Source: Candidatus Atribacteria bacterium (GTDB taxonomy: Bacteria; Atribacterota; JALVIU01). From it: a stretch of 10,000 nucleotides of DNA. The stretch lies in NCBI GenBank assembly GCA_027028665.1, contig JALVIU010000087.1, positions 1 through 10,000 of the forward strand. The letters are read 5' to 3'. The notes beneath the pieces are model-generated. The model made no database searches. It had not been told where the DNA came from and saw only the letters and a list, made by a program, of their open reading frames with translations. Each line of letters starts with the position of its first letter. Position 1 is the stretch's first letter. A program made the position numbers and the translations under genes. Of this stretch, positions 1-6,121 are shown piece by piece.

Positions 1-672
1 ATCTACTCCTGCCTCAATGGCCTTAAGATACATCATATCTGCCATTCCGCTTGTAAAGTGTGAATGCATCTGAATAGGCACACTAACGGTCTTTTTGAGT
101 TTTGAAACCAATTCATATGCATCATATGGGGTAAGTAATCCTGCCATATCTTTTATACAAACAGAATCGGCACCGAGCTCTTCTAATTCTTTTGCCATTT
201 TAAGATAGAAATCTATATTATGTACAGGACTTATTGTATAAGAGATAGCACCTTGTACATGGGCACCTGCCTCTTTTGCTATCTTCATAGAAAATTCCAT
301 ATTTCTTGTATCATTTAGCGCATCAAATATCCTTATTATATCCAATCCATTATCTACTGCCTTTTTAACAAATTCTTCTACCACATCATCGGCATAATGT
401 CTATATCCTACAAGATTTTGACCACGTAGAAGCATCTGAAGCTTTGTCTTCTTAAAGTGTTTTCTTAAGGTTCTGAGCCTTATCCATGGATCTTCATCTA
501 AGTATCTGATACATGCATCAAAAGTAGCACCTCCCCATACCTCAAGAGAATAATACCCTACATTGTCAATAAGCTCAGCAACAGGGATCATATCCTCAGT
601 CTTCATACGTGTTGCAATGAGGGATTGATGTGCATCACGCAATGTAGTATCAGTTATCTTAAGTTTTCCCAT
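1..672 (-). CDS. oadA: Pyruvate/oxaloacetate carboxyltransferase (OadA/PycB type), N-terminal part, cut by window edge
   Basis: The 224 visible residues form most of the carboxyltransferase TIM barrel that moves a carboxyl group between biotin and pyruvate/oxaloacetate. Visible motifs are [10 protein letters not shown] (residues 8-17), EVWGGATFD (44-52), LLRGQN (81-86), RIFDALND (114-121), the lysine of IKDMAG (K174, expected to be carboxylated) and the metal-binding HSH of MHSHFTSGM (H203, H205). The rest of the barrel and any C-terminal biotinyl domain lie beyond base 1. The start is ATG at 672-670, preceded by AAAGGAG with a 6-base spacer (679-685). The first 14 bases overlap the end of the upstream methyltransferase gene, so translation is probably coupled. 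From the family alone it could be the alpha subunit of a sodium-pumping oxaloacetate decarboxylase, a two-subunit pyruvate carboxylase, or part of a transcarboxylase. No partner subunit is visible here to decide this. Confidence 0.93.
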   Translation of the reverse strand, partial: MGKLKITDTTLRDAHQSLIATRMKTEDMIPVAELIDNVGYYSLEVWGGATFDACIRYLDEDPWIRLRTLRKHFKKTKLQMLLRGQNLVGYRHYADDVVEEFVKKAVDNGLDIIRIFDALNDTRNMEFSMKIAKEAGAHVQGAISYTISPVHNIDFYLKMAKELEELGADSVCIKDMAGLLTPYDAYELVSKLKKTVSVPIQMHSHFTSGMADMMYLKAIEAGVD

Positions 673-1156
673 TTTTTTCTCCTTTCTCCAATTCTAATAA
701 TTTCCTCCGAAATTCAATACTCTTACTCGTAATTCCGCCTAATCTTCCATCACTCCTTATTATCCTATGACACGGAACAACTATAGGAAATGGATTTTTC
801 TTAAGGGCAGTAGCTACTGCCCTATAAGCCCTTGGTCTGCCTATCTCATGTGCTATATCTTTATAAGTTGATACCATTCCATAAGGTACTTCCATTGTTT
901 TTATATAGACAAGTCTATAGAAATCTGAAACCCTCTGAAAATATATATCACTTTTATCTATCTTTATAGGTGTATTTTCTTCTAAATAATTATGTATAAT
1001 TTTTACAAATCTAAAACAATTTGTCCTATCATCAGGAATATCATTATAGATCTCTCTATTTTCCATTATTACTTCATATATTTTCTTATCCTTACATATT
1101 ATTCGTATCTTTTCAAATAAAGTTGTAGAAAAATCTACTTTCACTAAAGTTGACAT
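659..1156 (-). CDS. ogt: Methylated-DNA--[protein]-cysteine S-methyltransferase
   Basis: A suicide DNA repair protein that transfers alkyl groups from O6-alkylguanine to its own cysteine. The 165-residue product has the C-terminal DNA-binding domain: PYGMVSTY, then the helix-turn-helix region [17 protein letters not shown] with the arginine finger (R112), and the active site IVVPCHRII with acceptor Cys129, followed by GRLGG. The N-terminal part (about residues 1-75) is divergent, as is usual for Ogt/MGMT proteins. I chose ATG at 1156-1154. It overlaps the mutM end by 13 bases and has no clear SD, so translation probably depends on ribosomes finishing mutM. A TTG three codons earlier (1165-1163) and a GTG at 1144-1142, which shares one base with the mutM TAG stop, are alternatives. 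The stop at 659 lies inside the next gene. Confidence in the family is high and in the exact start moderate. Confidence 0.93.
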   Translation of the reverse strand: MSTLVKVDFSTTLFEKIRIICKDKKIYEVIMENREIYNDIPDDRTNCFRFVKIIHNYLEENTPIKIDKSDIYFQRVSDFYRLVYIKTMEVPYGMVSTYKDIAHEIGRPRAYRAVATALKKNPFPIVVPCHRIIRSDGRLGGITSKSIEFRRKLLELEKGEKNGKT

Positions 1157-1947
1157 ATCGGGCAAAAGTATGTATCTCTTCCTCCTAATCTTATCTTCTC
1201 AATCTTAGATCCACACACTGGACAGAGCCTTCCTTCTCGATGATGAACCACTATAAGTTTCTCTTGTACCTTACCTGTCTTACCATATATGTCCTGAAAA
1301 CCGTCTTCTGAATTTCCACCCAATTCTATGGCTCTATTTATTATCTCTTTTATAGTAGTGAACAATCTTTCTATTTCCTCACCTGTCAAGGTTTTTGCCT
1401 TTCTCTTAGGATGAATTCTTGCCCTATATAAAATCTCATCTGTATATGTATTTCCAAGTCCAGCTACTATTTTTTGATCCATAAGAATACTCTTTATAGC
1501 CTTATTCTTACCTGTAACTACATTTTTAAAATATTCCAAAGAGAAGCCTTGATCATATAAAACATCTGGACCTAAATCCTTCATATATTCCCTATCTTTA
1601 GTAAGGGAAATTTTTCCATATTTTAAATCTCTTATAAGGATTGCCTGTTTACTTGAAAGCTCTAAAAAGAGATCGTATCCTTTTCTTTCATCCTTTTTAA
1701 CATATAATAGAGAGCCTCCCATACCAAAATGGATACTTATATTATAATCATTACTAAGTAAAATAACAAGTAATTTTCCATATCTATCTACATTTTTTAT
1801 AATCTTTCCTGGCAGATGCTCTTTAAACAACGGAACAGATGGCGAAAATAAACTGGGTGGGCCAATATATAAATTATTTATGTATTGGCCCACTATTTCT
1901 CCACTTAGCTCTCTTTTTAGTATCTCTATTTCAGGTGCTTCTGGCAT
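1144..1947 (-). CDS. mutM: Fpg/Nei-family DNA glycosylase, probably formamidopyrimidine-DNA glycosylase
   Basis: A bifunctional base-excision repair glycosylase/AP lyase for oxidised purines. The 267-residue protein begins MPEAPEIE, giving the catalytic N-terminal proline and adjacent glutamate after Met removal. K58 in DRYGKLL matches the conserved Lys57. HFGMGG (73-78) and the helix-two-turn-helix motif GLGNTYTDEILYRARIHP (163-180) follow. The C-terminal zinc finger has C242/C245 and C262/C265, with the DNA-binding Arg257 in GGRDTYF. The loop that normally reads DPRRFG is RDLKYG (106-111), so the usual void-filling Arg and Phe appear as Leu and Tyr. About 15 extra residues precede the zinc finger, so this may be a side branch of the family. 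The start ATG lies 3 bases after the upstream stop, with only a weak AGGT-like SD. Codons 19-31 contain a large perfect-arm hairpin (listed separately). Confidence 0.9.
   Translation of the reverse strand: MPEAPEIEILKRELSGEIVGQYINNLYIGPPSLFSPSVPLFKEHLPGKIIKNVDRYGKLLVILLSNDYNISIHFGMGGSLLYVKKDERKGYDLFLELSSKQAILIRDLKYGKISLTKDREYMKDLGPDVLYDQGFSLEYFKNVVTGKNKAIKSILMDQKIVAGLGNTYTDEILYRARIHPKRKAKTLTGEEIERLFTTIKEIINRAIELGGNSEDGFQDIYGKTGKVQEKLIVVHHREGRLCPVCGSKIEKIRLGGRDTYFCPICQL
1857..1893 (-). repeat. Near-perfect 37-base inverted repeat (hairpin) inside mutM
   Basis: Arms GTGGGCCAATA (1857-1867) and TATTGGCCCAC (1883-1893) are exact reverse complements over 11 bases. After one mismatch (1868/1882) the pairing resumes for 5 more bases (1869-1873 with 1877-1881) around a 3-base loop at 1874-1876. 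The whole is a stem of 17 positions with one mismatch. It lies 55-91 bases into the mutM reading frame and encodes residues V19-P31. There is no T-run next to it on the mRNA strand, so it is not an intrinsic terminator. A role in translation control, mRNA processing or stability is inference. Confidence 0.85.
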
Positions 1948-1950
1948 AAT

Positions 1951-2250
1951 TTATATGAGACCTAACTGTTTTTTTGCCTTTTCTGAAACCATATTTATAT
2001 TCCATGGTGGATCCCATACAAGCTCTATTTCTGCCTCTTCTACACCATCTATTTCTTCTACCTTTTCTTTTGCCTGAGACAATATAAAGTTCCCCAATGG
2101 ACAACCAGGGACTGTAAGTGTCATCTTTACATGTACCCTATTCTCCATTACTTCAATATCATAAACAAGTCCCAAATTTACAATATCTAATCCAATTTCA
2201 GGATCAATTACTTCAGTTAATGCCTGCTTCACTCTTTCTTTATTAACCAT
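1951..2250 (-). CDS. MIP18/DUF59-family iron-sulfur cluster assembly protein
   Basis: A 99-residue single-domain protein of the MIP18 (DUF59, PaaD/SufT-like) family, whose members help mature cytosolic iron-sulfur proteins. It has the family signature IDPEIGLDIVNLGLVYDI (residues 15-32), the conserved cysteine in TVPGCPLG (C50), and the terminal motif VWDPPWNINMVSEKAKKQLG. Length is typical of the minimal family. The start is ATG at 2250-2248 because AAGGAG sits 6 bases upstream. An in-frame ATG at 2271 lies inside the end of apgM and has no SD. The gene follows apgM by 10 bases and precedes mutM by 3, so it is cotranscribed with both. No suf or isc genes are in view, so which Fe-S protein it serves cannot be told. 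Confidence 0.92.
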   Translation of the reverse strand: MVNKERVKQALTEVIDPEIGLDIVNLGLVYDIEVMENRVHVKMTLTVPGCPLGNFILSQAKEKVEEIDGVEEAEIELVWDPPWNINMVSEKAKKQLGLI

Positions 2251-2256
2251 AATCAA

Positions 2257-2262
2257 CTCCTT
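2257..2262 (-). promoter_or_regulatory. Shine-Dalgarno site that sets the MIP18-family gene start
   Basis: AAGGAG on the minus strand overlaps the apgM stop codon (TAA at 2263-2261) and is 6 bases before ATG 2250-2248. It favours the shorter 99-residue product over a start at 2271 and suggests ribosomes ending apgM re-initiate here. Confidence 0.8.
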
Positions 2263-3469
2263 ATGCACCATATTTTGTTAATTTTAAACTACATGCCATC
2301 ATAAGTGGCAGCTCATCCATGGCCCTAATCTTTCCAAGCACCCCTCTTGTACACATAGTTTCAGAGAATTTATTTACCTCATCTCTTCTTCCATACTTAG
2401 AGTACAAAAGTACAGGAACAGGATGCCAACTATGTGATTTTAGTAAGGCAGGGGTAGAGTGATCCCCTGTGACTAATACAACATCTGGATTGAGAGTCAT
2501 CAGTTTAGGAATAAATCTGTCAACCTCTTCAATAATCCCAACCTTTTTCCAGAATGCCCCATCTTCTCCGTAACTATCTGTTTTTTTGATATGAACGAAA
2601 AAGAAATCATAATCATTATAGAGCTCTTGTAATTTATTGAATTCATCCTCAATAGTGTCTCCTACTTCTACTACCGTCATGCCTACAAGCTTTGCAAGTC
2701 CTTTATACATAGGATAATTTGCAATAGCTACAGGATTTAGTTTGAACAACTCCTGCATCTTTGGGATAGGAGGAACCTTCGCTATACCTCTTAAAAGAAT
2801 GGTATTTGCCTTCTCTTCCCCTTTTAAGACTTCATTTACCATATCTAAAAATTTATTTAATATGGAAGCTGCCTTTTCCGCCTCCTTTCTAAGGGGTTTT
2901 ACAGGGATCCATTTTTTCCCTACCTGCTGAGGGTCTGTATCAGTAAGGCCATCCTCTAAACCTTCTCCTCTAAATACTGCAACCATCCTATGTTCCTTTA
3001 CAGGTTTTATAATTACCTCTACACCATCAATCTCTTTTATATTTTCCTGAAGCTTTTTACATAGCTCTATATTTTTTTCTGTAGGAATTCTCCCTGCCCT
3101 TCTATCAAGAATAACACCATCTTTATCCATGGTAGCAAAATTACCTCTAAGTGCAAGGTCTTTATCTCCTAACTCCATACCTATTCCCAATGCTTCAAGT
3201 ACTCCCCTTCCAATTTGATATTTAAGGGGATCATATCCAAAGATACCCAGGTGAGCAGGACCACTGCCTGGGGTTATACCAGGAGATATAGGGTCTGCTA
3301 CACCACATTCTGACATTTCTGCAAGTTTATCAAGGTTAGGGGTATTAGCCATCTCAAGGGCCGTCTTTCCCCCATACATGGGAAGGTCACCCAAACCATC
3401 CATCACTAAAAGTATTATCTTATTTTCGTTCTTTATAGAAAGCTCGCGAAAAAGTTCTTCTCTATCCAT
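2261..3469 (-). CDS. apgM: Archaeal-type 2,3-bisphosphoglycerate-independent phosphoglycerate mutase
   Basis: Interconverts 3- and 2-phosphoglycerate in glycolysis/gluconeogenesis. The 402-residue protein belongs to the alkaline-phosphatase-superfamily ApgM group rather than the longer GpmI group. Visible motifs are LLVMDGLGDLP with metal ligand D24, GKTALEMANTPNLDKLA, the likely nucleophile Ser69 in TPGSGPAHLGIFGYDP, GRGVLEALGIG, and late metal motifs VTGDHSTP (D336, H337) and KSHSWHPVP (H346). The metal motif usually written D-x3-H is D298-x3-E302 here (KTDSYGEDG). Related superfamily members include putative homoserine kinases, so the mutase call rests on family resemblance. ATG at 3469 has an ideal SD (AGGAGG, 3476-3481, 6-base spacer). 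It is the first gene of the left operon, behind the promoter at 3501-3529. Confidence 0.9.
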   Translation of the reverse strand: MDREELFRELSIKNENKIILLVMDGLGDLPMYGGKTALEMANTPNLDKLAEMSECGVADPISPGITPGSGPAHLGIFGYDPLKYQIGRGVLEALGIGMELGDKDLALRGNFATMDKDGVILDRRAGRIPTEKNIELCKKLQENIKEIDGVEVIIKPVKEHRMVAVFRGEGLEDGLTDTDPQQVGKKWIPVKPLRKEAEKAASILNKFLDMVNEVLKGEEKANTILLRGIAKVPPIPKMQELFKLNPVAIANYPMYKGLAKLVGMTVVEVGDTIEDEFNKLQELYNDYDFFFVHIKKTDSYGEDGAFWKKVGIIEEVDRFIPKLMTLNPDVVLVTGDHSTPALLKSHSWHPVPVLLYSKYGRRDEVNKFSETMCTRGVLGKIRAMDELPLMMACSLKLTKYGA

Positions 3470-3500
3470 AATTATCCTCCTACTGTTTAAATTAATTAAT

Positions 3501-3529
3501 ATTATAAACTAAAAAGATAGTTTTTACAA
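3501..3529 (-). promoter_or_regulatory. Sigma-70-type promoter for the apgM operon
   Basis: On the minus strand a perfect -10 box TATAAT (3501-3506) lies 17 bases from a -35-like TTGTAA (3524-3529, 4 of 6 matches to TTGACA). Transcription would start near 3494, leaving a leader of about 25 bases with the AGGAGG site. A 6-base inverted repeat, AAACTA (3506-3511) and TAGTTT (3518-3523), fills the spacer and could be an operator. In such AT-rich DNA it may also be chance. Confidence 0.75.
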
Positions 3530-3554
3530 CTCTTTCAGAAAATTATGGTATAAT
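3523..3554 (+). promoter_or_regulatory. Extended -10 promoter for the lgt operon
   Basis: TGGTATAAT at 3546-3554 is an exact extended -10 element (TG, one base, TATAAT). The nearest -35-like hexamer, TTTACA at 3523-3528, is 20 bases away, which is long but tolerable with an extended -10. Transcription would start near 3561, about 22 bases before the lgt ATG. The TTTACA bases overlap the -35 of the divergent apgM promoter. Confidence 0.75.
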
Positions 3555-3582
3555 TAAAGTCAAAAATCACAAAGAGGTAAAT

Positions 3583-4428
3583 ATGGAAAAGGTCTTATTG
3601 TACTGGCAGAGAATACCATATCTCTTAAATCCTATTTTTATAAAACTCGGTAATTTCGAAATTAGATATTATGGTCTTATGTATGTAATAGCTGCACTTG
3701 TTACCTATGGATTAATAGTGTACAGGATAAAAACTGAAAACTTAAATATAAAAAAGGAAACTGTAGCAGATATATTTATATGGGGAATAAGCGGAGTAAT
3801 TATTGGGGGCAGATTAGGATATGTCCTTTTTTACAACCTAAACTACTATCTCTCTCATCCCCTTGAAGTAATAGTTCCTATAAGGGATGGAAAATATGTA
3901 GGCATATCAGGTATGTCTTATCATGGAGCTATTATTGGTATCATTATTGCAGGGCTTTTATATTGGAAGATAAAAAAGGTAAGTTTTTTAGAATTAGGTG
4001 ACCTACTGGCAACTACCTTCCCATTAGGTTATACATTTGGGAGATTGGGAAACTTTATAAATGGAGAACTATATGGACGAGCAACAGATTTACCTATAGG
4101 TATGTATTTTCCTCGGGACCCTCTACATAAGCTTAGATACCCTTCTCAACTTGTAGAGGCACTACTGGAAGGGATTGTCCTTTTCTTAATACTCTGGAGC
4201 CTAAGAAAGAAAAAGTTCCCCAAGGGTTATCTGCTTTCTTTTTATATAATAGGATATGGAACTGCAAGGTTCTTAGTAGAATTTATAAGGGAACCAGATC
4301 CACAGATAGGATATATAGCAAGATGTTTTACTATGGGGCAGATACTTTCCTTTGGAATGATTATAGGGGGTTTTATTGTTTTATACATATCCAAATATCT
4401 ATCTGAAAGGAGTAAGGATGTACTTTGA
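3583..4428 (+). CDS. lgt: Prolipoprotein diacylglyceryl transferase
   Basis: A membrane enzyme that moves the diacylglyceryl group of phosphatidylglycerol onto the lipobox cysteine of prolipoproteins, the first lipidation step. The 281-residue protein shows about seven hydrophobic segments. Conserved blocks are GGRLGYVLFY (75-84), GISGMSYHGA with the key His114 (His103 of E. coli), the family signature GRLGNFINGELYGR (153-166), RYPSQLVEAL (185-194), and YGTARFLVEFIREPD (225-239) with conserved Tyr225 and Arg229. Length is normal. ATG at 3583 follows a GAGGT SD (3574-3578) and the extended -10 promoter. It is the first gene of the plus-strand operon, and its last 11 bases overlap the adenine deaminase start. 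Confidence 0.96.
   Translation: MEKVLLYWQRIPYLLNPIFIKLGNFEIRYYGLMYVIAALVTYGLIVYRIKTENLNIKKETVADIFIWGISGVIIGGRLGYVLFYNLNYYLSHPLEVIVPIRDGKYVGISGMSYHGAIIGIIIAGLLYWKIKKVSFLELGDLLATTFPLGYTFGRLGNFINGELYGRATDLPIGMYFPRDPLHKLRYPSQLVEALLEGIVLFLILWSLRKKKFPKGYLLSFYIIGYGTARFLVEFIREPDPQIGYIARCFTMGQILSFGMIIGGFIVLYISKYLSERSKDVL
4406..4412 (+). promoter_or_regulatory. Shine-Dalgarno site that sets the adenine deaminase start
   Basis: AAAGGAG ends 5 bases before ATG 4418-4420, inside the last codons of lgt. An earlier in-frame ATG at 4376 is buried in lgt without an SD and would add 14 residues foreign to the family, so 4418 is preferred. Confidence 0.85.
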
Positions 4429-6121
4429 TCTACTTATAAAAGATGTAAAAATTGTAGATATAGTGAATAAGGATATAGTAGATGGCTATATAGCCATATC
4501 AGATGGAAATTTTATATTGACTGAAAGAGGAATACCTGATACTGAGATCCAAAAGCTTTCAAAAGAGATTAAAGAGGGGAATGGTTTTTATGCTATACCA
4601 GGCCTTATAGACACCCATATGCATATAGAGAGTTCATTTGTGACACCCTGGACCTTTTCTCAAATTACTGTACCATTTGGATTAAGCACCATACTCTGGG
4701 ACTTTCATGAAATTGCAAATGTCTCAGGCATAGAAGGCATAAAAGATATTTACAAGAAAAGTAAAAACTTACCTATAAATATATATCTTGCCATCCCAAG
4801 CTGTGTTCCTGCAACAGATGAAAGCTTAGAGACACCCAACTTCCAATTTACAAAAAGGGAAATAGAGATACTTGCAAAAGAAGAAGGGGTAGTCTCCTTA
4901 GGTGAAGTAATGGATTATAAAGGTCTTACAAGAGGTAATAAAAGGCTTATAGAGATTATAAAAAAGGCAAAGGAATATAACTTAATAATAGATGGTCATG
5001 TCCCTACATTAAAGGGTAAAGAACTTTCTCTTTATATATCTTATGGAATTACATCTGATCATACATTAGCTACACCAGAGAAGATAGAAGAAGAATTACA
5101 AAAAGGATTATGGGTACAAATACAGGAAAAATCACTTACAAAGGAAAATATAGCATACCTTAAAAAAAGAGGTAGTTTAGAAAGAATCTTATTTGTAACA
5201 GATGATGTACCACCTGATAAGCTTACAGAAGGTCATCTCCTATCTATTGTAAATAAGGCAATCGAATTGGGACTTTCTCCTTTTGAGGTAATAGCATCAT
5301 CTACTATAAGGGCCTCAGAACGATTAGGCAAGAGTAATATTGGCATAATTGCCCCTGGAAGAGAGGCAAATTTCTTCTTATCACCTACCCTTTCTCCTAT
5401 TAAACCAGAATATGTCTACTTTCACGGAAAGCTTGTTGCAAAAAAAGGAAAAGTACTTTTCAACTATTCATCTACAAAGAAAGATATATTAAATAAAAGC
5501 TATATATGGATTAAAAGTGTTGAAGAGAAAGATCTTAAGTTTGATATAGAAAATGGAACCTATAAGGTAAATGTAGTTAGTTTTAATTCCCAAAATAGTC
5601 TAACAGGCCTTGAAGAAGAAGAGATTGAATTTAGAAATGGATTACCCATACTTTCTAAGAATCTCTCTATGGTTAGTGTTATGTCTCGAAATGACAGATA
5701 TAAAACAACTGGGTTTGTAAAGAATTTAGGGCCAGAACGGGGTGCTATTGCTACTACATATTCTCATGATTCACATCCACTTACCATCATTGGAAAAGAT
5801 CCTCAGGATATGATATATGCAGGGAACTATATAATAGAAAAGGGGGGTGGAATAGCTGTATTCCTGCAAGGAAAATTACTTTCCTTTATTTCTCTTCCAA
5901 TATTTGGGCTTCTTGCCTTATATGATGGTAATACAATAATTGAGAAATTTAAGGAGCTCAAGGAGGTCTTGATTGATATCGGGATCAAGCACAAAAATCC
6001 TACACAGATTATAACACTTCTGACTCTTTCTGTCTCTCCTCTTTTCAAAATAGGGGATAAGGGGCTTATAGACACAGAAAAGAGGAGACTAATTCCTATA
6101 GCAAAGGAGAGAATACTATGA
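4418..6121 (+). CDS. ade: Adenine deaminase-family amidohydrolase
   Basis: Predicted to deaminate adenine to hypoxanthine with a bound metal centre (purine salvage, cytosolic). The 567-residue protein follows the bacterial Ade layout. An N-terminal beta-sandwich strand region leads into GLIDTHMHIESS with metal ligands H67 and H69. HEIANVSGIEG (97-107), LGEVMDYKGL (bridging E163), DGHVPTLKGKEL (H194), TSDHT (H215) and VTDD (D262/D263) follow. The late domain has GFVKNLGPERGAIATTYSHDSH, GKDPQDM and EKGGGI. All metal ligands are kept. Several positions differ from what I recall as usual: D-F-HE instead of DPHE, SDHT instead of SDHE, IQEKS instead of IREGS. The activity is therefore likely, but a changed substrate is possible. 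It overlaps lgt by 11 bases and the next gene by 4 (ATGA), so all three should be translated together. Confidence 0.88.
   Translation: MYFDLLIKDVKIVDIVNKDIVDGYIAISDGNFILTERGIPDTEIQKLSKEIKEGNGFYAIPGLIDTHMHIESSFVTPWTFSQITVPFGLSTILWDFHEIANVSGIEGIKDIYKKSKNLPINIYLAIPSCVPATDESLETPNFQFTKREIEILAKEEGVVSLGEVMDYKGLTRGNKRLIEIIKKAKEYNLIIDGHVPTLKGKELSLYISYGITSDHTLATPEKIEEELQKGLWVQIQEKSLTKENIAYLKKRGSLERILFVTDDVPPDKLTEGHLLSIVNKAIELGLSPFEVIASSTIRASERLGKSNIGIIAPGREANFFLSPTLSPIKPEYVYFHGKLVAKKGKVLFNYSSTKKDILNKSYIWIKSVEEKDLKFDIENGTYKVNVVSFNSQNSLTGLEEEEIEFRNGLPILSKNLSMVSVMSRNDRYKTTGFVKNLGPERGAIATTYSHDSHPLTIIGKDPQDMIYAGNYIIEKGGGIAVFLQGKLLSFISLPIFGLLALYDGNTIIEKFKELKEVLIDIGIKHKNPTQIITLLTLSVSPLFKIGDKGLIDTEKRRLIPIAKERIL

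Noticed and set aside
2251-2271. Longer N-terminus for the MIP18-family protein starting at ATG 2271
   Set aside because: The strong AAGGAG site lies between this ATG and the one at 2250, and the extra seven residues overlap apgM.
3651-3664. Perfect 14-base palindrome TAATTTCGAAATTA within lgt
   Set aside because: With this base composition about one such palindrome per 10 kb is expected by chance, and it lies well inside the coding sequence.
4376-4417. Longer N-terminus for the adenine deaminase starting at ATG 4376
   Set aside because: It lies inside lgt, has no SD, and adds residues not typical of the family. ATG 4418 has a good AAAGGAG site.
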